Shown here: positions 52,286 through 63,109 of the stretch, in pieces
Position numbering within the stretch: position 1 is the first letter of the stretch
Layout: each line of letters starts with the position of its first letter
From: Tridacna crocea
Taxonomy: Eukaryota > Mollusca > Bivalvia > Cardiida > Cardiidae
Direction of reading: 5' to 3'
Assembly (NCBI GenBank): GCA_943736015.1
Contig: OX031065.1
Span: 2,177,501-2,241,500 of the forward strand
DNA length: 64,000 nucleotides
Position numbers and translations under genes: made by a program
The notes under the pieces: model-generated
Told to the model about the DNA's origin: nothing
Databases searched by the model: none
The model's input: only the letters and a program-made list of their open reading frames with translations

Positions 52286-53126
52286 GTGCAGAAGATATCT
52301 TTGTCGTAAAAACAAGGCTTCGAAGTATGAGGTTCTAGGATAGAAATGTGCAGGCGAGTTATAATTGTAGAAATTTAAACTCATCTCGAGATTCGAACCT
52401 GAAAACGACGACTTTGGGGCTAGTTTTGCATTTTTTCATTTCGAAAATACGTTTTTAATTCTTTCACTGGATTTTTATTTCGTCCAGATGAAAAAACTAG
52501 TAATTAATTAATTATTCAATTGATTTATCAATCAATTAATTAGTCAATTGATTAATTTCGGGCCCATAATGTTTTTCTCTCTTTAACCTGCACCATACAA
52601 ATCAATTTAGAACTGGCGAATTAGCGGTACCTGTGCTATGGTATGAGCTGATCTCGGAAACGCTAATAAGATTGTAGCGGGTCGAACTTTGTAAACTTAA
52701 GCTATATGCATCCTTATTCACACTGGAAAACATGGGGCTCGGCTCTGATACTGGTTACTGTTTTGTTTATGATTCTTCGAACTCCCCAACGAGTATCTCT
52801 TTCGAACCTGAAAAAAAAGACTGGAAAGGATGTATATTTCGCATGAGTTTATGATTTCTTCCAATAAGAAATTTGTGGCTTCAGCTTTGTATTATACGTA
52901 TAGCAATTTGAATGCTGAAATAAAAACAGTTGGACAGCAGTTCTGATAGTTGTTATTCTTTAGTTTTTAATCTGCTTTTTAACTTTACATCAATAGACCA
53001 TGAAATTGACAAACACCGTGTGTAGCAATTCTTTAACAATTTCGGATCGGAATGGTAATAATAATAAAAATGGTTCCTTTACAAAAATATTTCATGGAAC
53101 TCGGAAAATCGAGATCGAAAAACAAT
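52286..53126. other. gene-free stretch with AT palindrome
   Basis: 52495-52560 alternates TAATTAATTA and CAATTGATT words that fold back on themselves. No gene is supported. Confidence 0.45.
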
Positions 53127-56100
53127 ACAAGAGGTCCATGATGGCCCTAAAATCATTCACCTGAGCCTTACGACCGAACATGACCCAATTCAGTCTCTTC
53201 CGAGATACTATGACAAACATTTTAGCAAGCTTTCGTGAGTATTGAACTGAAAATGTGGCCTCTAGAGTGTACACAAGCCTTTTTCAGAATCTAAGTTACC
53301 TTCTTTTTATCATAACATGAGTCATTTTCAAAGATGTTGTAGATATAATCAAAACAGAGAAGCTGACCAGCTTTCATAACTATTGTACAGAAAATGTGGT
53401 CTCTAGACTGTACATGAGGTTTCTAAGATTTAATCTGTTGACCTGGTTTCGACCCATGTGACCTATTTTCAATCTCAGCTAAGATATCATAAAGGCCTGC
53501 AATCTAACAGACCTCCAGTAAATATGGCCTCTAGAGTGTACACTGGGCTTTCCTAAGATTTGATCGAGTGACGTAGTTTTTACCAAATACAATACATTTC
53601 CTAATGCTTCCAAGATATTCTCAGGATAAATATTCCGCTTAATTTTCATAAGTATTAGAATGAAAATGTGGCGTCTAAAATTTTCACAAATTTTTCAAAA
53701 GGTTTGACCCTATGGCCTAGTTTTTGACGCCATGTGACTTAATTTTAAATCTTGAAAGGATATCACAAAAACAAACATTTTGATTAGATTTTATAGCTAT
53801 TGAATTGAAAATGTGGCCTTTAGAGTGTACAAAAATGTTTTCTATGATTTGAACTGGTGACCTACTTTTTGACCGGACTTGGCCCTTATACTTATTGTCC
53901 AAGATATCATCAATACAAACATTCTGGCATAATTTCATGACTATTTCACTGAAATGTGCCGTACAAAGCGTAATCAAGCTATTTTCAAAGATTTTCCCCG
54001 TGACCTAGTTTTTTACCTACCTGACTTACTTTTAACCACATCCTAAAAAAAAAATAAAATAAATATGGTCTCTTGAGTGTATACAAGATTTTTTTAGAGT
54101 TTATCCACCGACCTACTTTTTAAGAACACGATTAATGTAAGAGTACACAAGGTTTTTCTAAGACTTTGTCTAATGCCGTTTTTTATTATTAAGGAAACAT
54201 GCATTGCAGTAAAACAAAATTTCGTTGCTGACAGAAATTTTGAATTTGATTTAAACAAAACAAAACAACAAGATTATTTTGAATGATTTTATACCATACT
54301 TTTGACTCTGGGTTACTTTTCTTCAAACTCATCTTGGATTGTAGAAAGACAAATATTCTGAAGAAGTTTCATAAGTATTGGCCAAAAATTTGCCTTCAGA
54401 GCTTACGCACGTCTTTTTTTTTTTTTTTCTAGGATATAGCCTTGTGACCTAATCTTTGACCCAAGTTGAACGTGACCCATTTTTAAACTCGTCTGAGGTA
54501 CTATCAAGACACACATTCTGAACAACTTTCATGATCATCTGACTATAAATATGGCCTTTAAAGTGCACACAGTTTTCTTCTTAAATTTGACCTAGTGCTT
54601 ACCGGATGTGATCCATTTAAGGTAACATTCATTGCAGAACAAAATTAAATTGCTGTTTGAAAATTTAAATTTGATTCATTAAAACAGAGCGATAAACATA
54701 CCTTTTTCAAGAACATTAATTTAATCATTACCAAAATTTGTACTCTCGTGCGTTCTCCAACTTTCTTCAAAAAATTGTACTGGTGACCTTGTTTTTGACC
54801 CAACCTGATCTTTTTTCAATCTTGTCCATGATGTTGTCAAGACAAACATTCTGACCAAGTTTTATGAGTGTTGGACTGGAAATGTAGCCTCTTGACGGTA
54901 CACAATTCTGTCTATCATCTTACTTGATAACCCACTTTTTGATCCCAATTGACCAATTTTCAAACTCGTCAATGATATCAGCAAGACAAAGACTCTACAT
55001 AACTTTCATGAGTATCAAATTGTTGCCACAAAAGCGTACTCAAGAATTTTCTAAAGATTTGATCTTGTGACCTTGTTTTTGACCCGATGTAACCTTCTAT
55101 CAACCATATCCAAGATATCATTTAGACATACAATCTGACCAACTTTCATGAGTATTAGACTGATCAATATTAATGCATGCCTCAAGCGCGTACAAACGAT
55201 TTTTCTAAATTTTGACCCAGTGAACTACTTTTTTTTTAATTTGAAGTGACCAAATTTCAGGTTAAACATTGTAATTTAGTATCATGAGTGCCTAACAAAA
55301 AATAGTCTCTAGAGTGTACATATTTTTATAAAGAAAATCGACCTAGTGACCTAGTCTTTTGCCGGACACATTTTTAAACAACTAATCTGAACAACCTTCA
55401 TAAGTATTGAACTTGAACTGTGGCATCTAAGGCATACACAAGCTTTTTCGAAGGTTTGACCCATGACCTAGTTTTTGACCCAACGTGGCCCTTTTTCAGA
55501 GTCGTCCAAGATACATCAAGCCAACGTTCTGACAAAGTTGCATGGGTATCAGACTGAAAATATGATCTCTTAAGTCCAAATATTTTTTCAGGACAAAAAC
55601 CAAGTGACTTTTTTTTTACCAGGCGTGACCCATTTAAAAGAAACACGCATTGCAATAAAACAAAACAAAAAAAAAAGGGGGGCTTCTAGGAAGTATGAAT
55701 TTGATAAATGCAGACAAAACAACAAAACTTTTCGATATTTGATCTTTTTTACCTAAATTTGACCCGATGTGACCGTTTCTTAAAGTCGTCTAAGATATTA
55801 CAAAGACAAATAGTCTTACCAAGTTTCAAGAAATAAGTTTTTGTTTAGATTGAACCGAGTGACATAGTTTTTGACCTGTTTTTTAAAAAAATTCCATGTT
55901 CATTTTGTGTTCATATGTTTAATGCGTCCTTTTATTAATATTATATTATCTTCAAATATTGAGAAAATAAAGAATAATAATAACACAAGTATTTTTTGTA
56001 AAATTTAATTGTGAACTATGCTTTGACCCTTTTTTGCCCATTTTCAAACTCGTCCGAGATACCATTAAGGCAAAAAGGTATCTGATAAAAACAATATGGC

Positions 56101-56600
56101 CTCTAAAGGATACACAATATTTTTTATGATTTTAGCTAGTTACCCCCCCCCCCCCGGTCCTTTTTTCTTTTAACCGAACGTGACTCATTTCAGGAAACAC
56201 ACATTGCAGTAAAACAAAATTTCTTGGCTCTTACAACGTTTGAATTAAATCAGTAAAAATGAAACAATAAGTTTTTTTTTCAAAGATTTGCTCTTGTGAC
56301 CTAATTTTGAACCAGCGAAAACTGTGTTCAAACTTATCTCAGATATTACAAAAACAAACATTCTGGCCAAGTTTCTGAAGTATTAGACGGAAGAGGAGCT
56401 TACGCAAGGCTTTTCTAGGACTTGACCTAGTGATCTATTTTTTAACCCGATGCCGCTCATTTTCAAAATGTTCCGAGGTGCAAAAGTATGGTCTAAAGCG
56501 TGTCTTGAACAAAGAAAATAAATAAATTAATAATCATAAACATCTTGATCCTAAATTTTGCTCGTGCAATCCACTTTTTGTTAGAATGTCTACTCTATAA
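53127..56600. repeat. degenerate tandem array, unit about 140 bp, with transposon-like left end
   Basis: The left edge ACAAGAGGTCCATGATGGCC followed by TTCACCTGAGCC is the inverted end of the CTCACCTGAG element. The array then repeats TTTTTGACC...GTGACC, AAGATATCA, ACAAACATTCTGA, AGTTTCATGAGTATT, GTGGCCTCTAGAGTGTAC. The last word recurs at 53255, 53396, 53525, 53668 and 53813 (spacing 129-145) and less regularly to about 56.5 kb. Units are strongly diverged. Several conspicuous short frames on the − strand are by-products. The opposite element end is not seen. Confidence 0.7.
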
Positions 56601-57774
56601 CCGCTAAATATAAATACTTGTAGGCGCTGCTGTCCTCACTCATACCCTCGATAGCAGAAATCCTGACGTTAATTTGGACAGTTACAGACAGTGTAGTCTA
56701 AGAACAGAATGCACATTCTGTTCTGTCCGATGTTGATCTGAACTGTTTGCATAAGCCTATGGAGTCCCACTTAGCAGCCTAAGTGTAAAAGGAAGGGGAG
56801 AGGTTATTAGATTTCTTTTTTAATTATTAAACAAAGAAGTTCGCAGGAAAATGAATTTTATAATCGTGAAAAAGAAAGTAAACAAAAGATAGACTGACCT
56901 GCACAACTTTTAACCTAGTTTTTGGGATTAATTTCTCTGCCAACGAATTACATGTGGACCGACCGCACAGTAGCAGACTTTCTTTTTCATAGAAGTTTCC
57001 ATACTTTTAAATGATATCGATATCAATTTAAATGCATTTTGACACTTGCTTTGTATAGTTTGGGCTGTCACTGTTACTTTGATCAGTAACAAATAAAAGA
57101 AACGTAGAGGCATAAAGACAGATTATTTAAAGATTATTTCTATTGTGGAATACCAAACTTTCTACAGTTTTTTTTTCTAAGTTGGATAAAAGTTTTTCTT
57201 TCTAAGTCGGATGGGCGCAAGGGGAAGAGCATAGCCCCAAAATTTGCAAAATTTTACTAGAATGATAAATACTACACATCGTTTACATAGGATCTTATTC
57301 CCGTCGTTACGATGACGTCACATCTAGCATTTTAGCCCTTTTCCATTCAATCTCGACTTTTACAGACCCAAGGAAGATGGCTGTTGAAAACATGGAAAAA
57401 GGCGAAAATGCTAGTAACCAGCATTTCTTTTTTTTCGAATAATGTTCTCTACCCTATCATTTAAGGTATGAATGAAAGTTTTTACAATAAACTTCATGTT
57501 ATACAATAAAGGGTCACAGGTTTAAATTCTCTGCCGCATACCTCCTTTCTTTTCGACTCAATTTAATCTGTCCGTTTTTCTGTACGCCAGTATTGTTAGT
57601 TAAGGCAGTAGGTTTGTTGTCAGTTTTGCTGGTCACGTGGCGAGACAGTTTAGATCCGCTGCCCGGTTCTTGCGATATGAGTAAATGTTCAACCCTTATC
57701 TTTTAATTACGACCGTCCTATCACGCAGACAAAATACCCTTCATTATAAAATGATCAGCCTTACAAGTGCTGTT
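56601..57774. other. gene-free stretch
   Basis: A decayed MITE (about 57355-57455, GGCGAAAATGCTAGTAACCA at its centre) is present. A duplicated word AAGTCGGATGGGC/AAGTTGGATAAAAG appears near 57178-57215. Nothing else is recognised. Confidence 0.45.
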
Positions 57775-58003
57775 TTAACCCATTACCACACAATCCCTAC
57801 TTTTGACGCCCCCGAGAAAGAAACCTTTAGAAAACATTGAGAGAAAAGGAGAAAATGCTGGTAACCAGCATTTTCTCCTTTTCCCACAATGTTTTCTATT
57901 CTTTACAAAACAAATTTCAAATTTTCAATCACTTTTATTTTGTTGTCTGTAAATGCTTTCGATTTGGACAAGCCTAAAATTTTGTCGTATGGTGATGAGT
58001 TAA
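57775..58003. repeat. TTAA-MITE, full length
   Basis: Ends TTAACCCATTACCACACAAT and ATGGTGATGAGTTAA. Very close to 17686-17914 over its whole length; the left outer arm has GAGAGAA instead of GTGGGAA. Confidence 0.85.
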
Positions 58004-58043
58004 CACTGAAAATACACACCAGCAATTGACATTGGTGTAATGT

Positions 58044-58223
58044 ACCTTTTAACAAATCACCTCACCTTTTAACACATCACCTCACCTTTTAATAAATCAT
58101 CTCACCTTTTAACACATCACCTCACCTTTTAACATACACCTCACCTTTTGACATATCACCTCACCTTTTACAAATCACCTCACCTTTTAACAAATCATCT
58201 CACCTTTTAACATATCATCTCAC
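58044..58223. repeat. 20-bp tandem repeat, about 9 copies
   Basis: The unit is approximately CTCACCTTTTAACANATCAC, with small indels. It begins 40 bases after the MITE end. 58224-59125 holds no supported gene; a GATCAGGCTGTAC palindrome lies at 58618-58648. Confidence 0.8.
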
Positions 58224-59125
58224 TAGTTAATATGATGAGTATGTTAGTCATTGCGCTCGTGCTCCTGCGTAGTGAATGTGAGAAATTAAAAGCTGGATGT
58301 CTCGGTTTCGAACCTCAGTAATGGTTCTGCGTTTTTCATGGAAGACATTCTAGAAACTTTCCTAGTTCTGTCCGCGCTAAGAGTTTGCAAATTTACTCGT
58401 TTCATTAATCTCATGGTCAAAATCACGCATTTAATCATATCGGCTCACAAAAAAAAGAAGAAACGATGACGACATAGGAAGTAATCTAAAAATAGACAGA
58501 ATTCCCATTTTGCAAATAGACTGTCCCGTCATTTAAATACCAAAGTTACACTTTCAAACAACATAATTTCAGACTTGTAAAAATTGAAAAAAAAAAAAAG
58601 TATATAGACTACACTAAGATCAGGCTGTACAGAACGTGCAGTCTGATCGTAAATGTACAACTCCCGTTCATCCGGGTAGACAAAAAACATACAAACACTG
58701 ATGATAGTCGTTGTTTCATTGGATTTGTTTCTCTCACAGCGTGGAACAGTGTCTATATGAGAAAGCAGCCAGTGGCTTAGAAAGACCATTGTGTGTCTAC
58801 AGATGTACCTAACATGCCGCCTGATCTTAAATTTACACTGTCCGATTTCCCGAGTCGACAAAAATAATTTCCGACAACATAGTTTTATCCTGTCACTGCC
58901 AACTAGATCTAAAATTATGGATTCCACTTTTCTCGCGGGCTAAAAGTAACATTTCACAGCGATTGAAGCCGATTTTGGTCAAAGATTAACATCGTGTGGC
59001 GGAGGGTGTAGATCAAAGATCAGACTGCACCTTTTGTGTAGTCTAAATTCAAGGAGGGCCGAGTAAAAAAAAAAGCTTCCTTAGGCGACATAAGCAATTA
59101 GAGTCAATATATTTATCGAACGACA

Positions 59126-59648
59126 CGTTTTGCGCTGTCTGATCTAGATCCATGCCGTCTGCAATGTAAGCTACCTATGGCGATATTGGCAGTGAGAGTT
59201 AATAAAGGCGTGTTTTGTGTAGTCTGATCTAGATCCACGCTGTCTGTAAAGGCTACCTATGGCGATATCGGTAGTGATCTCGAGTTAAAAACGGCATGTT
59301 TTGTGTAGTCTGATCTAGATCCACGCCGTCTGTAAAGGCTACCTATGGCGATATCGGCAGTGAGAGTTAATAACGGCATGTTTTGTGTAGTCTGATCTAG
59401 ATCCACGCTGTCTGTAAAGGCCACCTATGGCGATATCGGCAGTGATATCGAGTTAAAAACGGCATGTTTTGTGTAGTCTGATCTAGATCCACGCCGTCTG
59501 TAAAAGCTATCTATGACGGCATGGGCACTGAAACTTATTACACGGTACGTTTTGTGCAGTCTGATCTTGATCCACACCATCTACAAAAGCTATCCATGAC
59601 GGCATGGGCAGTGAAACTTACTTATTACACGGTACGTTTTGTGCATCG
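59126..59648. repeat. 82-87-bp tandem array, 6 units
   Basis: GTTTTG marks unit starts at 59127, 59212, 59298, 59380, 59466, 59549 and a last partial at 59636. Each unit has GTCTGATCTAGATCCACGC, CTGTAAA, CTACCTATGGCGATAT, GGCAGTGA. The last two units share a diverged variant (ATCTTGATCCACACC, GACGGCATGGGCA). Confidence 0.85.
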
Positions 59649-59728
59649 CCAACTTCGATGAGGAAAAAAAATCAAGTTAATTGAAAGTTATAACGCACTC
59701 TGAAAAAGGTTCATTTATTTATGTCGAG

Positions 59729-60195
59729 CAATATTCACGGCGGGGAATCACGTGACACAACAACAACAACAATGACCGTTATTTGAAAAAATTCCTCGAC
59801 TTCAGGTAAGAAAATCTTCAATAATTCCGTTAATACATGACCGATTGGAATTTGGTTTGAAGCAGAGAAGGTGGAAGGACTCCAGGGATTTGCTTGATGT
59901 GTTAGATTTTTTAAACAACACCTGATGAAAAAGTTATTGACGAGCAAACAAATTTCTTACCCTGGATAATTTGTTTGCTCGTCAATAACTTTTTTGTATC
60001 AGGTGTTGTTTAAAAAATCTAACACATCAAGCAAATCCCCGGAGTCCTTCCGCCTTCTCTGCTTCAAACCAAATTCCAATCGGTCACGTATTAACGGAAT
60101 TATTGAAGATTTTCTTACCTGAAGTTGGGGATTTTTTTCAAATAACGGTCATTGTTGTTGTTGTTGTGTCACGTGATTCCCCGCCGTGAATATTG
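59729..60195. repeat. 467-bp near-perfect inverted repeat (foldback)
   Basis: The left arm 59729-59954 and right arm 59968-60195 are reverse complements with few mismatches, around a 13-base loop (TCTTACCCTGGAT). Outer ends read CAATATTCACGG/CCGTGAATATTG, flanked by TCGA on each side, and include CACGTG E-box cores and (AAC)n/(GTT)n tracts. Transcription through it would give a long hairpin RNA. The 70-aa frame in the left arm has no recognisable domain. Confidence 0.9.
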
Positions 60196-60214
60196 TCGAT
60201 GCCGCCTTCAAGAC

Positions 60215-60236
60215 TGACGTCATACTTATGACGTAA
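60215..60236. promoter_or_regulatory. paired CRE-like sites upstream of the TRIM-like gene
   Basis: TGACGTCA (60215-60222) and TGACGTAA (60229-60236) lie 14 bases apart, about 600 bases before the candidate 5' UTR exon. They could be part of a promoter; this is inference from CREB/ATF site consensus. Confidence 0.35.
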
Positions 60237-60834
60237 TTTTTGTCTCCAGTCCCAGCGTTTCATTACAATGTCGGGTATTTCTAGCAGTTATTGCTTTAGA
60301 ACTTTAGGTGTGGACGAATCTAGAGAACTTGGATATATTTTGATCATATTTGGGTATTTTTATTATTCATAAATGAGATTTGCACAGTTTTTCGTGTGTA
60401 TTGTTCATGGAATCTTTCAAATTGCTTCTAACAGTGTGGATCAGATCAGAAAATGCAGTCTGATCTTAGACCTACGTAATCTGCTTCTTTTCTGACTTTT
60501 CTTTCTTAAAAATATCGAACATTATGTCTTCAACTAGAGATTATAATGGACAAATGTTTGTTAGATGGAATTTAAAGCAACTTTCAACAGTTATTAGACT
60601 CTAGATTAGATCTAGATCTAAGTTTTACCAAGGCGACAGCTTAGATTCTACAGGAAGCTTACAGGCGACATAACAGTAGAGTTTGGATGATTTTATTAAA
60701 CAAAATTATTGATTGATCTAGATCATACAATCAGTAGATCTAGATCTAGAGCTAGATCTAGATTTATCTGTCAGAAATAATTAAACTTGACCTTATGCTA
60801 AATATACCAACATTATTGTTTACTTCTTTTTCAG

Positions 60835-60909
60835 ACATCATCCAAAGAACAGCAAGTGTGGATCTATAACAGTCCAGTTTGTTCACAACTTGATATTTAA
60901 GTATTTCAG
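60835..60909 (+). other. candidate 5' UTR exon
   Basis: Preceded by CTTCTTTTTCAG (ends 60834) and followed by GTAAAC at 60910, giving a 75-base exon without long reading frame. It would splice to the acceptor TTGCAG ending at 61542 in front of the TRIM-like ATG. Only consensus sites support it. Confidence 0.35.
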
Positions 60910-61375
60910 GTAAACAGGTAACTGTTAATCTACAAGTATAGCTACATGTTTGGTCAGATTTAAGACCTGTCTGTTGATTGGCTGCGCTAAAATATTTGGG
61001 CTAATCATTAGGCTAGTCTGAGCAAAAAGCAATTTTGAAACACAGATAAATCAGATTACAACTTTTTTTGCTTGTTTAAATGTTGTCTACCACCGTTTTC
61101 AACACTCTTAAGATTATATCGCAGCACGCAGTGCACCGATCTATGATTTTCTGGAGTTCCTTTTAACAGCCCTTTGTCAATTATTCAACAAATGTCATTT
61201 GCTGCTTTCCCACAAAACTATCGTCTAAACAGTGATCGGATGTTAAAAGCATTTCTTTGTAATTTACCGATTTTAATGGATCTCTCCATTCTTAACACAA
61301 AAAAGCTAGAAAACTGAAAGTAACTGCATCTTGATAAATAAGATGTTCTTAAAATAACGGCATTTTTCTTTGAAA

Positions 61376-61455
61376 AGCGAGAAAACATTGTGGGAAAAGG
61401 TGAAAATGCTGGTTACCAGCATTTTCTCCTTTTCCCTCAATGTTTTTCAAAACCC
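61376..61455. repeat. TTAA-MITE central hairpin, in the presumed last intron
   Basis: AGAAAACATTGTGGGAAAAG and its partner around AAATGCTGGTTACCAGCATT. The flanks are decayed and no TTAA ends remain. It lies about 90 bases before the splice acceptor of the TRIM-like gene. Confidence 0.7.
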
Positions 61456-61560
61456 CTTTCTTTAGGTTCGTTAAAATGCAGTAGATCTATTGTTTCATAA
61501 AGTAATAATTCTAATTAACTGAAAGATCTAAATCTATTGCAGACAAGATACAGATATAAC

Positions 61561-62904
61561 ATGGCCGAAGGTGGTGAAAACAGCTTTGTTGAATTGTGGG
61601 AAGAACAGAGAGAAGAAGAAGAAGAAGAAGAATTATATATGCAGTTAGAAGAAACGAGTGTAAATGATAATGTTAGAAATGGAGCTAAGTGCGAAAGCTG
61701 CATACGAGATGACTGTCGGTGGAATGATGAGTATTCGATGTCTGAGTGGCACGAGCGTATGAGAAAGTTGTACGAGAGAGTGGCGGTGTTTCTCTGTTTT
61801 GTGTGTAAAATGTATGTTTGTGTTGAATGTCTGTCTGAACATGAAGGTCATGAAGGGATGAAAGTGAGGAGAGAGGAGAGTGAGAAAAAAGGACTTTTGG
61901 CGAGAATAAAGGAAATGTTTCAGAGAGAGAAGAAAGAGAGAGAGAGATTGAGAAGGAAGTATATTGCCAAAGTTATGAATGAGAGTGAGAGAGAGAGAAA
62001 AGATAATTTCTTCAGCCGCCGCGCCATTGTATGTGATCGGGTTGAAGTAAAACACGAATTGGATCAGTGGAATTGTGCGATAACTGGAATGTGTGGACTG
62101 GAGAACAAAAGGTGGGTAGTCTGTGATCGTCAAAATGATAGTATTAAAATATTTAAAGTAGGAAGTCACGTGTTACAACGTTATATACGGTTTGTAGAGT
62201 TTGGCTCTGGACCTTGGTGTGTTACAGAAATACATATAAAACAGAATTCTACTGAACCGAACTTGGTGTCCGGCAGTAGTTCTGATATTTCTGCAACAGA
62301 CCGGGCTGATCCGGGTAAACAATGTTTGATAGCAGTAGTGTTACCAGGGAAACGTCAAATAATGTTTATAGATTTAAGTAAAAAACCCGCAAAACCTCTA
62401 AAAGTCATCAAAACAGAGGGAGAATGTTACGATATACAGTTTTATGATGACAAGATTTTTACCGTCTGTGAAGAAGATGGTCATGAACCTTGCTGTGTTT
62501 CTATACTCTCTACAAACGGAGAGACGCTAAACAAGTTTGACACTAATTTCTATGAACCTCATCTCGCCGTTGTTTCTGAACGAGTCTTGTTGACCAGTGG
62601 GTTCACTGACAAAGTACAATGTAGAAATGTTGAGGGGGAAGTGGTCTCACAAATTACAATTGAAGGGTCGTGGCCTAAAGCAATCAGTGTAGACCCAGAT
62701 AACAACGTCTATGTGTGTGGAAAGTCAGACCACAAAGTTTATAAACTGGATTCTGATCCGACTCGATACAAGTCGGTGTCAAATCAGACTGCAGGGTATA
62801 TAGTGGTTCCCGGGGCTCTGTGTTGTTATAGAGACAAATTATATATCGGCCATGTCGCCGGGCCGCCATTAAATAACTTTGTTACTGTGGTCCGACTGCT
62901 GTGA
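61561..62904 (+). CDS. B-box/NHL-like protein (TRIM-related, no RING)
   Basis: The only apparent host gene. ATG 61561 is in good context (AACATGG) and 18 bases after acceptor TTGCAG; an in-frame TTG at 61537 is not a start. 447 aa in one exon. Residues 13-25 are Glu-rich, encoded by a GAA microsatellite. A B-box-like cluster follows: C44, C47, then C79, C82, C87, C90, H94, H97, with an unusually long insert (31 residues) between the first and second pairs. A charged coiled-coil spans about 103-150 (KEMFQREKKERERLRRKY). Residues 165-447 form an NHL/beta-propeller-like region with repeated blades such as WVVCDRQNDSIKIF and ISVDPDNNVYVCGKSDHKVY. Related bivalve families are large and include immune and RNA-binding or ubiquitin-linked proteins. 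Without a RING, ligase activity is not expected from this chain alone. Confidence 0.8.
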   Translation: MAEGGENSFVELWEEQREEEEEEELYMQLEETSVNDNVRNGAKCESCIRDDCRWNDEYSMSEWHERMRKLYERVAVFLCFVCKMYVCVECLSEHEGHEGMKVRREESEKKGLLARIKEMFQREKKERERLRRKYIAKVMNESERERKDNFFSRRAIVCDRVEVKHELDQWNCAITGMCGLENKRWVVCDRQNDSIKIFKVGSHVLQRYIRFVEFGSGPWCVTEIHIKQNSTEPNLVSGSSSDISATDRADPGKQCLIAVVLPGKRQIMFIDLSKKPAKPLKVIKTEGECYDIQFYDDKIFTVCEEDGHEPCCVSILSTNGETLNKFDTNFYEPHLAVVSERVLLTSGFTDKVQCRNVEGEVVSQITIEGSWPKAISVDPDNNVYVCGKSDHKVYKLDSDPTRYKSVSNQTAGYIVVPGALCCYRDKLYIGHVAGPPLNNFVTVVRLL

Positions 62905-63043
62905 TGGCACCTCGACCTGGACATTGTAGATCATCCTGTACTTCAGTCATCCAACATCTTATTCTGCACCATAATGTATTCCATCGTTACCATGGTTACG
63001 GTGAGTCTCTTTTATAACTTATATGTGACTGATTATGCCTTTT

Positions 63044-63109
63044 GCGGAGAATGCAGACAAAGATCAGCCTGCACATACGTGCAGTCTGATCTTTGTCTAC
63101 CCTCTCCGC
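63044..63109. repeat. 66-base hairpin of the GATCAGACTGC palindrome family
   Basis: The outer stem GCGGAGA/TCTCCGC and inner stem AGACAAAGATCAGCCTGCAC against GTGCAGTCTGATCTTTGTCT (one mismatch) surround an ATAC loop. It lies about 140 bases after the TRIM-like stop codon and may be in the 3' UTR. Confidence 0.75.

Noticed and set aside
58044..58223. Possible CRISPR-like array of 20-bp units
   Set aside because: Simple head-to-tail minisatellite without spacers.
61537..61560. Eight extra N-terminal residues on the TRIM-like protein
   Set aside because: The codon at 61537 is TTG and is part of the splice acceptor; ATG 61561 has good context.
61645..62169. 174-aa frame on the − strand within the TRIM-like gene
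   Set aside because: Shadow of a Glu/Arg-rich coding strand; the + frame has domain signatures and the − frame has none.
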